Assembly (NCBI GenBank): GCA_010094045.1
Contig: ML986783.1
Coordinates: 23,480-84,091, forward strand
From: Lojkania enalia
Lineage: Eukaryota; Ascomycota; Dothideomycetes; Pleosporales
Length of the DNA: 60,612 nt
Direction of reading: 5' to 3'
The notes beneath the pieces are model-generated. The model was not told the DNA's origin and did no database searches. It worked only from the letters and a program-made list of their open reading frames with translations. Position 1 is the stretch's first letter; every line of letters begins with the position of its first letter. Made by a program: the position numbers and the translations under genes. This document shows positions 27,295 through 38,469 of this stretch, in pieces.

Positions 27295-27849
27295 TATTTT
27301 AAATAGTAGTAAACTATAATAGAAATTCTCTTATATTTAGATCTAATATATATTAAATAATTACCTATTTCTTAATCTTACTAAATTTTATTAAATTAGA
27401 CTAGTAATTATATTATAAAACTATTTTTTACTTTTATATATTAAATATATTTTAAAAAATATTATAGATTAATATAATATAATATATAGTTAGTATTATA
27501 TTTTATTAAAGAGTTTAGAATATAAACTATATTCTAGCTTCTTTCTAAATTAATTTTATAGTTATTAGTTATAGTATAATATTATAAAGTATAATTATTA
27601 TAATTTTAATAGAGTTTTAGTATTATAATTAGTTTATTTAGGTAATTAGCTTATTTATATAATATATTAGAGATATTTCTTCTAAAATATCTTTAATATT
27701 TTACTAACAATTTAGTTTTATAAAATAGCTTCTTATAATAAAATATTCTTACTATTCTTTATTAGGTTTATAACTCTTTTATAGTCTACTATAATAGTAT
27801 TATATTTTATATTAGTAGCGTAAACTAAACTTAGTTAGTTAATTAGATA

Positions 27850-29700
27850 ACATATTTATAAGTAAGCGGCTACTATAAGCGAGCAGCTACCCCTACTAAC
27901 TTTTTATACCTTTATAGCAATCTATCTTAATAATATAATAAGATAATTATAATATTTAAGTTACGCTAGATTAAGGAATATCTATAATATCTTTCTTATA
28001 GGTTCTTAAGTTATAGCTAGTTTCTCTATAGTAGTTATAGTATACTAAAGCCTACTAACTTATACCTAATCGCGCCTTACCTTAATATATTTCCCCCTCT
28101 AGCTACTACTTAATATCTTTTTAAGTAATAATATCCTCTACCTCTACCTTTATTAAGGTATCTTTCTACTAGATCCTCTTCTTTTTATACTTTCTACGCG
28201 TTATAGTAGCCTTATTTACTTTCTTAAACCTTATAATCTAATTATATATAAGTGTACTTTCGTATACTATTACTTTAATACCTTTTTTAAGCTAGTTAAG
28301 TATTATAATAATAGAAGTAGACGATAAACTTTTATACCTCTAAATCCTATCGCGAATTAATATTAATTAAACGTCTAGCTTATACGTATTACTTAGTATT
28401 TTAACTTTCTAGAGGGTAACTTCTAGCATAGGTAGTATTAGCATATAAAGTTTAATATTAAGCTTTAATATTACTACCTCTAAATTATATAGAACTAAAC
28501 TAGCGCCTTAAAAACTTATATAGATATTCTCTTTTATAATTAACTACTTATAAGCTATATAAAAGATAGGTAAGAACTCTAGCTTTATAATATAGTTAAT
28601 ATAATCGTGTATTAAACTTTTAATCTAGTACTTATATACGCGCTTTAATAGTAAGAAGTAGCTAATATTAAGTAGCTATAAAAGATATAATAAATATAGT
28701 AGTATATAGAGAGTATAGATATTATTCTTCTTATAAAGCTGTTAGAATTTAAGTAAGTTATAACTCTTATAGTTATTAAGAATAAGTAGCTAGTACACGC
28801 CTACCTTATACTCTACTATATACTTAATAAAGTACTTTAACTACTCTACTCTAAACTTATTAATAGTCTAGCTATTATTACTAACCGCGAAAGCTTAGTT
28901 ATATAGTATATTATCTTTCTTATACTATATAGAGAGGTAGTACTAGCTAGTAAAGATAATAAAGGGTAAGATTATCTATCTAATAGTATTAACTATATAG
29001 ATTATAGTAACCTACTTATAATTACCTAGCTGAATAACCTTTAGTCTACTTTATCTCTCTAAGTTAGTAATAACTAGCTAAGCTAATATCTTACTTATTA
29101 TAAAGTCTATCTTATTAAAGTTAAAGGTATCTTTATTATAGATATTATAGATAGCCTTTATACACGCTATAAGGTTAAACTAAGCTCTAATAGTCTCTAG
29201 ATCCTTATATAAAACTCTCTATTAATTATATAGCTAATTAAAATATATAATAAAACTATCTATTTATTTAATAAAGTTGTATAATTATAGCTTACTAACT
29301 TAACTAGTATTATATTTAGTAAGTAGCTTATTTACTATATTTCGTATAGTATCTAATATAGGTAGAAATCCTTACAAATCTAGGTTAAGTATATACCTAG
29401 TTATTACCTCCTCTTCTAGCTAAGTAAGTTTTTTTAAATTAGACTAGTAATTATATCGCGTAATAATTCTAGTATATTATTATTATAGAGTTATTTAAGA
29501 ATAGGTATAGATTAAAATAGTATATTTTACGCTACTTATTTAGTATTAATTTATAGCTAAGATAGTAAGGGAGATATCTACTTTATTATAGGGTAATTAA
29601 GAAGTAGTTAGTTAAGCTATTATAGTTAGAAGGTAACGCGTCGCAAAAAGTTAGTAGGGGTAGCTACTCGCTTATAATAGCCGCTCGCTTATAAATATAT
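27850..29700 (-). mobile_element. Pogo/Fot1-type transposon I (1851 bp)
   Basis: Termini ACATATTTATAAGTAAGCGG and its complement ending ATATAT at 29700 have TA at 27848-27849 and 29701-29702. Two tandem copies of the ATAAGCGAGCNGCTA unit occupy each end (about 27860-27893 and 29661-29690). The body is broken transposase on the minus strand: the segment next to the right end corresponds to the N-terminal HTH region seen at the right of F2 and A3. It is inserted in copia E', whose sequence resumes on both sides in register with E. Confidence 0.88.
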
Positions 29701-29805
29701 TACTACTATTAAACTATCTATTAGTTAATAATAGTAAACTAAATATTAATATAATAATTAATCTAATTTACTATAGGCTAGAAATATAGTTAAAGGCTTA
29801 TAACC

Positions 29806-29965
29806 TATTAAGCTATAATAGATAGAGTAGAAGGAAGCATGTTATTATTGCTTAGTAAAGCGCGCTCTCTAGAAGAACTATCTAAATAGAGCTAGTCCTA
29901 ATCGGGACTAGTCTATAAACGCCGATGTTTGTGAGGTCTATCACCTCGATATCCACCCTCCAACA
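29806..29965 (-). repeat. 5' LTR of copia E' at the island edge
   Basis: This 160-bp LTR, reversed, matches the LTRs of copia E (38207-38370 and 43152-43315). It starts on the complement at TGTTGGAGGGTGG (29965 downward) and ends at the mutated TAATA (29806). Bases 29926-29965 are unmutated, with intact CA and TG, while the rest is progressively converted to TA. The sequence right of 29965 is non-repetitive island DNA. Confidence 0.9.
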
Positions 29966-30858
29966 GTTAGCTAAGTTATCACGGTAGGTAGCACTGATTA
30001 ATATTGTAGTAGGCCTAATCTGAAGTTGCTCGACGCTATATCTTGGACCCTAAATGCCGTGGTATTGATTGTTTATCTAGTCTCCTTTATTAAGGATTAG
30101 AAAATATATATGTAATGTCTCGGAATTCGTTGCGAGAGACTCATTTGGCACGTAAGTACAGTTAAACACCGCGGAATTCTTCTTTTGAATTGAATAATGA
30201 GAATATTTTCGGAAGCGGCGTTTGTTAGGCGAAGTAGATGCAACTGCATATTTTCGTTACTAGTGCGTATTAGTTCTATGGTAGGGATTTGGCGAGTCTA
30301 CTGAGTACGATTTCCTACTACCGTACGGGAGCAAGTTATCCGGTTGCAGGTTGTATCAGATACCGTCGCACGATATTAAATCACGCTGGATATCAGCTAA
30401 TATACCCTTCCTTATATACATGAATATGGCCCGCCGGCCACCCTCAATCAACCAGTTCAGCTCCTCATCTCCCTCCCTGAGACAAGATTCGCCTCTCACC
30501 ACAGGTTTAATTCGAAAGGCGAGAATTAGAAGCCTGTCGATGCAGCATTTACTCATTTCTTAGTGTTTTACCCAGCAGCGATTCGCTTGCGCTGTACGAG
30601 GAAGCGCTGCGGCACAGCTAGTTTGCTACTACGCCTCTTGGATCTTCAAAAAGCTGTTGGCTGGACAATAAGAGTGCATGTATTTAATTGCTCCTAAATA
30701 TATATCCATGTTAGAGATATTTCTGAGCGCATCGCCGAAGCTATTATCTAGGGACTTGCTGCGAACCAATCGGATTTAGGAAAAGCGCTAATTCTAACAC
30801 TTGGGTGAATCTAGACGAAAGATGAAAGGGAGGTGTTATTTGAGACTATCGGAAGGGG
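29966..30858. other. Unmutated intergenic DNA, no convincing gene
   Basis: Base composition is ordinary, with normal CA/TG frequency, in contrast to the flanking repeats. The only frames are two overlapping short ones on opposite strands at 30351-30563 (no ATG at its start) and 30356-30556. The minus one starts with ATG and encodes 66 residues (MSKCCIDRLLILAF...) that I do not recognise. A degraded exon of a lost gene is possible. No RNA gene is seen. Confidence 0.6.
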
Positions 30859-30866
30859 TATATAAA
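30859..30866 (+). promoter_or_regulatory. TATA box of the 31007 gene
   Basis: TATATAAA lies about 140 bases before the first in-frame ATG of the downstream gene. It is followed by a C/A-rich stretch suitable for transcription start at about 30890-30905. This gives a leader of about 100 bases. It is an inference from motif and spacing only. Confidence 0.5.
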
Positions 30867-31006
30867 TGTGCCTCGCAAGCATCAAGTGAAGTCTGATTAG
30901 ATTGCATCTTAAATCCATTACTGTCAGTCGTCCCTATCTTATTAATCCAAGCCCAAACTCAGAAATCCATCTTTATTTTCCAGAACAGGAAACAGGCCTT
31001 TTCAGA

Positions 31007-31540
31007 ATGCCTCGCACCGTCTACCTCGTTGTATATAATTCTCCCCTCTTTCCCGCTCACTGGGGTCTTTGGATTCCACATATCGATAACCCAAATATCG
31101 GGAAGCTTATTCACGCCAGCGGAGATGCGGCAAACGGTTTTATTATTTCCTTTGAGCGTAATTATAATCTCGGCAGCACTTCTCGTCGTCATCAAATCCT
31201 ACCGGTAGACCAGGTTCTGGATCATCATGTAGTTGACGTGAAAGGAGATGGAAGCCGAAGCAGGGATCAAACAGCGCATGATTATCTCGAAGAAGTTGCG
31301 CTCAGCATTCCAGCACCAGGGCGAAGCTTGGTCTCGGCAGCGACTCAGGTTTGTACCTGCCCATCTTCGCAGTCATAATTGATCAGCATGTGCTAAGTAT
31401 CATGATTATAGGGGCCAAGGCAAAGAGTGGTAATCCAAAACTGTCAGACATGGCTCCGAGCAGTAGTAGCAGCACTTGTACAACGCGGGGTCATGAGCCA
31501 AGCATCTCTTCAAGTTATCGACAATGCCCCCAAAAATTGA
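31007..31540 (+). CDS. Small fungal protein with HW...IH...NCQTW pattern, one intron (156 aa)
   Basis: Exons are 31007-31348 and 31412-31540. The frame is open upstream to a TTG at 30902, but the first ATG is 31007, giving MPRTVYLVVYNSPLFPAHWG. The product would be soluble, with no signal peptide or membrane segment. I recognise it as a conserved ascomycete family of unknown function (possibly DUF6914; not verified). The order HWGLW (residues 18-22), KLIHASGD (33-40) and NCQTW (124-128, Cys125) resembles LRAT/NlpC-type permuted papain folds, in which an HW motif precedes an NC motif. Cys125 is encoded by exon 2. Codons show no RIP. It is convergent with the phosphotransferase gene, 285 bases away. 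The gene model is firm; the function is inferred. Confidence 0.82.
31349..31411 (+). other. Spliceosomal intron (63 bp)
   Basis: The donor is GTTTGT at 31349 and the acceptor TATAG ends at 31411, with a branch-like GCTAAG at about 31392. Splicing is in phase 0 and joins SAATQ to GPRQRVVIQNCQTWL. Without splicing the frame ends after nine unrelated residues. Confidence 0.82.
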
Positions 31541-31825
31541 AGCGAGAGCAAAACTAAATGTATTTATAAGGCGTTACAACCACATTGTGAAAGCATGGGG
31601 CACTTTGTTGCTGTTTCTGGACTTCAGAATTCGGTTTTCGCGTCTACGCTCATATTTTAGTTCTAAGCCCGTACAGGTTTCCTAGGCTCCATATTGTTTT
31701 CGTCTGTAGATCAAATGCGTTCCGGAACCTCTTTATCATGCATATGTGCTCAAATTTTAACTAACGATCGCTTTGTGCAATCCGACACCTCTCCTATATA
31801 TGCTAGATGACTATTTGACCTTGAC

Positions 31826-32894
31826 TTAAACTCCGCGAGCTAGAGCGAAACTATCCCAGTAGTCATAACAATCTTGGCGGTCAAGAATTAGAGGCAGATA
31901 TCTAGTTTCCCATTCTTGGCCTATCCATGAGGTCCACCGAGCCTTGCAATACTCCCAGTAATCTGGATACCATCCCGATTGGTGCCAATCGATAATTGCG
32001 ACGACACGAGGATCAGGGCCAGAAGATAAAATGATGTTGCTTGGGTGCAGATCAGCGTGCGTAAAAACTATAGGGACGTTGTCTGGAAGAAAGGGGCGGT
32101 ATGGATGAGGTGGTTTATCTTGAACATGCTGAGTTGCACCATAGGCAGAGGTGAACCAGTCATGGAAATCAGACACGCTCGAGAATGGCCCTGCAGTTTC
32201 AGAGCAGCTATTCGTAAAAACAAAGTCTAGCAACGGCTGTTTTCCAACATGACCTAATCGCAGTCAGAGAAATGCAATGGGAAGACTTAAAATAGATCAA
32301 TGCAACACGGGCTTTTGAGAGCAGATTGAGAGATTAGGTACGTTGCAAAACAAACTTACCAATAAATGGTGGCGAGAAATTCTGTTTGAGGTTGCGCCAG
32401 GCATCGACCATATGACGCAACTGTTGGCATATGGAAATCCTATCCTTTTGAGCCATAGCATCCCAGCTCTTCTCTAGAGTTACGCCGTCCACAAGCTCCA
32501 TATAAATGAATACCTGCCCGTTATCCTTGCACCAGCCGTACACTTCTGGCACGGGCACAGCCTTGGAAAGATTGTTGCGGATAAACAACAAGCATTGACC
32601 CTCGGCGATTGTTACCTCGGTTCCGTATTTCACCAATAGGCCAATATTGGGGAAAGTCACCGGGGGGGGGCGGGTTGCTAATCTCGCATTTGGATTCTTT
32701 GATTGACTCGCGACTTCTCTTATAACGGATGGAGATGGAAAAAATGGTGATGCGTTTCGTTTCGTAAAGAATGATGAGTTGCGAAACAGAACATTCTCGT
32801 CGTACGGAAATGGTCCACCCTGAGCCATCTCATCGACGTTGGAGGATACCTTTGACGATTGACTCATCTGTTCACACATCACCATCTTTATCAT
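31826..32894 (-). CDS. APH/choline-kinase-like phosphotransferase, one intron (about 320 aa)
   Basis: Exons are 32894-32360 and 32253-31826 on the minus strand. The fold is that of the fungal aminoglycoside-phosphotransferase-like family (APH, protein-kinase-like). With the 32894 start, GLLVKYG carries the likely ATP-binding Lys (residue 89), and Glu98 follows. YMELVDGVTLEKSW is the hinge region. HADLHPSN (244-251) is the catalytic loop with Asp246 and Asn251, and AIIDW (264-268) is the metal-binding Asp267. All key residues are intact, so it may be active; the natural substrate is unknown and antibiotic resistance should not be assumed. The frame is open to a TTG at 33011. Candidate ATGs are 32894, 32867 and 32828; 32894 is the first after a TATATTTT at about 32961-32968. 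It is cytosolic, with no signal peptide. Confidence 0.85.
32254..32359 (-). other. Spliceosomal intron (106 bp)
   Basis: On the minus strand the donor GTAAGT starts at 32359 and the acceptor TTAG ends at 32254. Splicing joins PPFI-G to HVGKQPLLDFVF across a split Gly codon and keeps the phosphotransferase frame. A CTGAC-like branch site lies about 16 bases before the acceptor. Confidence 0.85.
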
Positions 32895-33217
32895 GTATAG
32901 GTTGGGGATATCCGGTTCCTGAGTAAAGGTAGAGTTCTTGAGAATAGGCGTGGCGGGGAAAATATACCGTGATGACTCAGCTGACGCACAGTAACTTGTT
33001 TTATCAGTCAACCGCTGATATCAGTCATCCACGCACCCCACCAAAATCGGCGCGACTTAACGCGTTCAATCGACCATGCTACTAACACAACGCCCACCGC
33101 ACAAACCTGGACGATAGCGAGTTGGCTCACCGATATCCTGAAAGCTAACACTTGAGAAATCGCTCTCGATAGGACTAGAGTCCAGCATACACGGTAGGTA
33201 CGGTACTAATAGATAAA
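32895..33217. promoter_or_regulatory. Upstream region of the phosphotransferase gene
   Basis: Unmutated DNA of ordinary composition. On the minus strand it contains a TATATTTT motif at about 32961-32968, which could serve the gene starting at 32894. A short palindrome GACTAGAGTC is at about 33173-33182. No other frame or RNA gene is recognised. Confidence 0.4.
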
Positions 33218-33400
33218 TATTAGAGAATCTAGAAGCATAGTTGATAAATAGATTGGTACAATAAAGGCAAGGACTGAGAATGAGACAATGGGACTAAGGT
33301 GTTCGGAGTTCGCACTACTATACATAATTTAGGGTAGCTTACTGGGCCTATAGGCACCCGAGGCGTAAGAATAATTAAATCAAATCAAATCAATACAATA
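33218..33400 (-). repeat. Candidate LTR at the right edge of the island
   Basis: On the complement the segment starts TATTGTATTGATTTG and ends TCTCTAATA. These would be TG...CA ends after C-to-T change, in the style of the copia LTRs here. It is preceded on that strand by a purine tract (GCCGAGGG, 33401-33408). It is little mutated, while sequence right of about 33410 is heavily RIP-mutated, as expected of the terminal LTR of a repeat extending right. A four-fold AATCA-like run sits at 33376-33393. No second copy or target duplication is in the window, so this remains tentative. Confidence 0.35.
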
Positions 33401-33952
33401 CCCTCGGCTACTAATAGAAGAAGGTAAATTAGATCTAGCTGCTAATACGATTTAAACAGTCCTAAAATTATATATATATAGAGTTGTAAAGCTATATAAT
33501 ATTAAAGAATTAATATATAATAGTTAATAGTAAAGAAACTATAGATATATTATATAATTATAGCTTATATAGTAGTTACCACCTATAGATACTAGAGAGA
33601 ACTACTTATAATAGTAGAGAACGAAGAAAATAGATATAATAAAATAGATAATTAACTATTTTATACTCTATTTTCTTATAATTATAAGTCTAGATTATAA
33701 CTAAATAGCTTATAATAGATTATAATAGTAAAGATTATATAACTAAAGTTTATAAACTAACCTTATTTATAGTAATTAACTAGTATTTATAATTAAGACC
33801 TATAATATATTATATTATATAGAGCTACTAATAACTATAATTACTAATTTAGACCTAGTAGTTATATAAATAACTATTATCTTTAATTAAGTAGATAACT
33901 AGTATAAATAGTAATCTATTTAAAAGAATATTATTTAGAAATATAACTTCTA

Positions 33953-34255
33953 TATTATAGTAATATTATAATACTTCTACACCTATACTATTCTTACTAT
34001 AATATATAAACTAGCTACTAATAATAGTTATTAACTACTAGCTAGAATATAACTAACTTATTATAATTATAATAGAGGAAGATTTTACTAACCTAGCTAG
34101 CCTGTATAGTAGTATAAACCTAGCCTTTATAAAAACCTATATAATATAGATATTTCTATTTTTTACGCAACGTTTTAATATTTATATATAGTATATAGTA
34201 ATAGAGTTAACTATTTAAAATATAATTAACTAACTATATATAAGCGTCTGTAATA
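33953..34255 (+). repeat. 5' LTR of gypsy K
   Basis: This 303-bp repeat starts TATTATAGTAATA and ends CTGTAATA. Its partner is 48380-48556 joined to 57575-57700. Confidence 0.88.
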
Positions 34256-34416
34256 TTATATTATATTATCTACTATTATATACTATAAATAAGAACGCGC
34301 TAATTAATATATTTAAAGAAATTTAAAGTAAACTAGATTCTTTATAATAGAAGAATAAGATACTAGTAGAGGCTTTAATAACCTAAGAAAACTACTATAA
34401 ATTAGATCTTAAAGTA

Positions 34417-36262
34417 ACGTAGTTTACAAGCGAGCTGTTAGTATAAGTAAGCTATTACTCTACTAAGATTCGAACGACTTAATTACGATAATTATTAACC
34501 ACGTATATATATACTATAAGAAGTAATAGTCTATTAGATTATTTAATACCTGCGCTATTAATTTAGCACGTTCGAGTATTATAGCCAGGCTGTTTACAGC
34601 GCCTGCAGCTCTGTTAAAGCTGGCTACTCTCTTATAGCTAAGTACTCTAATTATAAATTTCCTTATTAATCTACTCCTCAACGTTATTTTAATTATATCC
34701 TTACCTGTAGTTTTTATTAGAATCCCCTACTTCTATAATCACTTTCTTTTCTATTGTTTTCGCTTTATTACTACCTTATTTGCTTACTTAAGGCTCTTAA
34801 TTTAATTAGTTATTAGCGCGATTAAATGCGTTATTATTATAGCGCCCTTTTAAACTTAATTAAAGGCTGCGATAATTAATATAGGTAATAAGTCTTAATA
34901 TTGTTGAATCCTACTATAAATTATTATTAATTAAGCCTCTAGTTCGCGCGCGTTACTAGGTATTTTAGCCTTCTAGAAGGTAGTCTCTAGTATAGGTAGT
35001 ATTAGCGTACGTAGCTTAATATTAAGCTTTAATAGTACCGCTCCTAGATTATATAGTACTATTCTAGCGCCTCGAAAGCTTGCGCGGATATTAGCTTCTA
35101 TAATTAATCGATTATAGGCTGCTTTAAAGGCTGGAAGGAAGGTAGTCTTATTAATATAGTTGATATAATCACATACTAAGGCTAAGATCTCAGTACTATA
35201 CGCGCGCTTTAATAGCGAGAAGCAGCCTATATTAAGTAGCTATAGTAGATATAATAAATGTAACAGTATATAGAGATAGATAATCTTCTCTTCCTTATAG
35301 ATCTCTTAAAACTCAAGTAAAATGTAGCTATCGTAGCTGTTAATAACTAGTAATCGATAGGTACCTATCGTACAGCTCTTTATATGCTGATTAAAGTACT
35401 TAAGCTAGGTAATACTAATCTCGTTATTTGTCCAGCTATTATTACTAGTTATAATTACCTAATCGCCTGGTATATTATTACTCTTATACTAATAAGATAG
35501 GTAGTAGACGCCCTTAAAAATAATAAGTAGTAGGATCGCCCAGCCGATTATATTAATTGCTAAGATTATTATAGTCCATTTATAATCGCCTGGCTGGATA
35601 GCCTTCGTACGACGATTCTCTAACCCTATAACAACTAGCTAAGCTAATATTTGGCCTATAATAAAGCCTATCTCGTCGAAATTATAGGTATCTTTATCTT
35701 AAATTCTATACTTCCCCTTTATACCCTATAGAAGCTGGAACTACGCGCCTATAATTATTAGATCTTCGTATAGAGCTCGCTGCTAATTATAAGGACGGTT
35801 TAATCGGGTTCTAAGGCGCTCGGTACGCCGTACGAAGTTTTAAGGCTAGTAGATACTAACCTAGCCAGTACTACGCTCAGCTAATAGTCTATTTACTATA
35901 GCTCGTACGCTGTTAATCGTAGGCAGAAATCCTCGTGAATCCTAATTAAGGATATAGCTAATAAGTACCTCCTCTTCAGTCTTTATAAGCTTCTTTAAAT
36001 TCGGCTTACAATCGCGTCGCGCAGCTATTCCAGCGCGTTAAAGGTAGAGAGTACTTTAAGGGCAGCGAAAAGTTGTTGCAGCGCCATTCTCGGTTGAAAC
36101 TTAACCTCGATCGATAGCTAAGATTATAAGGATAATTTGTAATTCTTTATAGGTTGATTGCGTATTGCTGCGTTAAGCTATTATGCGTTAATCTAGGTAG
36201 GCCGTCAAAAGTTTGGTAAGGTAACAGCTCGCTTATACTAACAGCTCGCTTGTAAACTACGT
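34417..36262 (-). mobile_element. Pogo/Fot1-type transposon F2 (1846 bp, full length)
   Basis: Termini ACGTAGTTTACAAGCGAGCT and its complement have TA at 34415-34416 and 36263-36264. The inner half repeats AAGCGAGCTGTTA with a spacing of about 18. Transposase is on the minus strand: the complement near 36000-36040 reads the N-terminal HTH region (AEFKEAYKD..., with stops), and the left end carries the C-terminal part. RIP is relatively light, with CG-rich patches kept (for example at 35197-35204). It is the parent form of F1. Inserted in the gag region of K. Confidence 0.9.
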
Positions 36263-38206
36263 TAATATAAAGAGAAGTTAGTAGCTATTAAATAGCTATT
36301 CTTCTACTAGCTACTAGTATATTAATAGTAATAGAACTATTACCCGCTTTTAGCCTAATTTAACTTATAACCCTAACTTCTAAATAGATATTTATATTAA
36401 CTTTTAATCTGCTTAAAACTATATATAACTTATATTTCTATTTTAACTATTTATTTAATCTTCTAATATTTTCTAGTAAATATTTAGAGCTTTTATACTT
36501 TATTAGAAAACTCTACTATAAACTAGAAGGAAACGTTAACTAATATCTAACCGAATATACCCGCCTTCTATATATCTATTCTTACCTAGAATAAGATTTA
36601 ATAATATTAGTTAACCTATTAATAGATAAGGGTATTAATTCTATAGATAGCTTAGTCACCTTTTTAGAATCTATCTATAATAACCGGAATAAAGAGACTA
36701 TAGTATAGAGTAAGCTAGAAACTTTAAAATAAAGCTAAAGTAGATTCTCTACTTACTTTACTAAATTCCGACGCTTAATTATAGATACTAAACTAAATAA
36801 GACTAGATAAATTATATATCTCTAATATTTTCTCTCTAATAAATTCTACTATACTATAATAGATATTATAATATCTAGTATCCTAAATAACTATACTAAC
36901 CTAATTTCTCTATATAATACTAACCTATATTATCTACTCAGCAACTACTATAAATAATTAAAGTATTATACTACTTACTAAAAGAACCCGAATATTATAG
37001 AACTTAATATTTTTAACTATATACCTGTAGGCTTTAATAAATAAAAAAGGCGCTACTATAAAAGATACTATTATAAGTATAGTAGTAAGAGATATATTTT
37101 ACTAAAATATAGCGCTCCTCTACTATTAATTTATTAAGAGTTTTAGAACTCTACTATATCTTATAGGTTTTATTCTTAATTCTTTAACCGATCCTCTAAT
37201 TAATCTTTAATATACTTATTATTCTATAAATATAGCTATTATTCTTATACTTAAATATAACTAGCTTTACTAACTAGAATATAACTAAAAGGTCTATTCT
37301 AGAAGTAAGTTACTTTTTAAAATTATATCTATATTAAATTTTTATATATATTTATAGAACTAGTTTTTATAAAAATAGTTATAAAACTATTAAATTCTAG
37401 CTCCTTTCTTAATCTATTAAGACCTAGTCTAGTAAGATATTAATATTTTTATTAATACTAGAGCTACTAGTTATAGTTATATCTATAGAAATTTTATATA
37501 TACTCTAAAACTTTAAAAGATATAACTTCTATATAATTTATATCTAACTAATTTTAATAGAGAAGTTTTTTATAGAGGGATTATCTTCTATTTAATTATC
37601 TTAATCTTCTAATATTTAAACTATTTAGAAATAGTATATTTCTATATAACTATATTAGAAAAATACTAGTTAATTCTAAGATAGTTATAGATATATAAGT
37701 ATTATATAAACCTAAACTATAAAAATAAATAGCTAGTTTTTATTATAAACCGATATCTAATTTAATACTTATAATCTACTAGTAACGTATAGTATAAGCG
37801 AGTTGATTACCTAAACGAGCTGATTATAATACTAAAACTATACTAAAATCATAACTACTTTTCGTAAAATATTATACTTTCTTATATTCTATTATACTAT
37901 ATAGTATAGTAGCCTATTTTTCTATATCTATAATATTATTTTTATACGTCTGCGAGTTATACCTAGTCTCGCTGTACTACCTATAGCGCTTTTAAGTCGG
38001 CTGGCCTCTATTAATACGCGCCTTCTTTCTACCCTTCTTTTTATTAGTACGAGCGCTAAACTCTTTTAGAGTAGTTAATTAAGCGCCTTCTTTAATTATT
38101 AAGTTACCTTTCTTCTATATACGCTTTCTTTTATATAATCGATATTATATAGCAGCTTTATTAGCTGCTTAAAGTTTAGCGACCTAAGCGTATAATAGTA
38201 TATTTT

Positions 38207-38370
38207 TATTAGAGGGTAGATATTAAGGTAATAGACCTTATAAATATCGGCGTTTATAGACTAGTTTTAATTAGGACTAGCTCTATTTAAATAGTTCTTC
38301 TAAAGAGCGCGTTTTACTAAGTAAGTAATAATAATATATTTCCTCCTACTCCGTCTATTATAGCTTAACA
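38207..38370 (+). repeat. 5' LTR of copia E
   Basis: This 164-bp repeat matches 43152-43315 and, reversed, 29806-29965 of E'. Confidence 0.92.
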
Positions 38371-38469
38371 GGTTATAAGTCTTTAGCTATACTTCCGGTC
38401 TATAGTAAATTAGATTAATTATTATATCGATCTCTAGTTTACTATTATTAACTAATAGATAGCCTAATA

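Larger units (their letters stand above)
22809..27667 (-). mobile_element. Pogo/Fot1-type transposon G1 (about 1.87 kb net), carrying F1 and H
   Basis: The left terminus is ACGTACTATATAAGCGAGC with TA at 22807-22808. The right terminus ends at 27667 with TA at 27668-27669 and contains a 4-bp insertion. The terminus carries two copies of an AAGCGAGCTAATTA unit (22818 and 22836 regions). A second copy, G2, at 37795-44770 confirms the boundaries and the uninterrupted sequence at both nested sites. Transposase is on the minus strand: a C-terminal CxxC...GHNSQTCK zinc-knuckle remnant reads on the complement near the left end, as in G2 at about 37950-38000. It is inserted in copia E'. Confidence 0.87.
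899..29965 (-). mobile_element. Ty1/copia retrotransposon E' (minus), 5' half, split by four DNA transposons
   Basis: The element is recognised by alignment with copia E (38207-43315) in reverse. Surviving fragments are about 899-986, 20490-22806, 27670-27847 and 29703-29965. Joined, they total about 2.85 kb and match the first 2.85 kb of E without gaps large enough to see by eye. The rest of the element and its second LTR lie beyond pogo J, outside the window. The fragments are separated by J, A1, G1 and I, each flanked by TA. RIP is severe except in the last 40 bases next to the island. The same order of gag and pre-integrase sequence as in E is retained. Confidence 0.85.

Noticed and set aside
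30356..30556. Minus-strand ATG frame of 66 codons in the island
   Set aside because: It is too short to judge and has no domain or promoter support. Kept only as a note in the intergenic entry.
30351..30563. Forward frame of about 70 codons in the island
   Set aside because: It does not start with ATG, overlaps a frame on the other strand, and its Ser/Pro-rich product matches nothing I know. No splice context was found.
30959..31195. Minus-strand frame opposite the 156-residue gene
   Set aside because: It is a shadow of the forward exon, which has family-like motifs and correct splicing.
31351..31557. Separate small frame after the first exon
   Set aside because: It covers intron and exon 2 in the wrong phase; the spliced gene explains the region.
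32045..32230. Forward frame opposite the phosphotransferase exon 2
   Set aside because: It is the complement of the catalytic-loop exon and has no features of its own.
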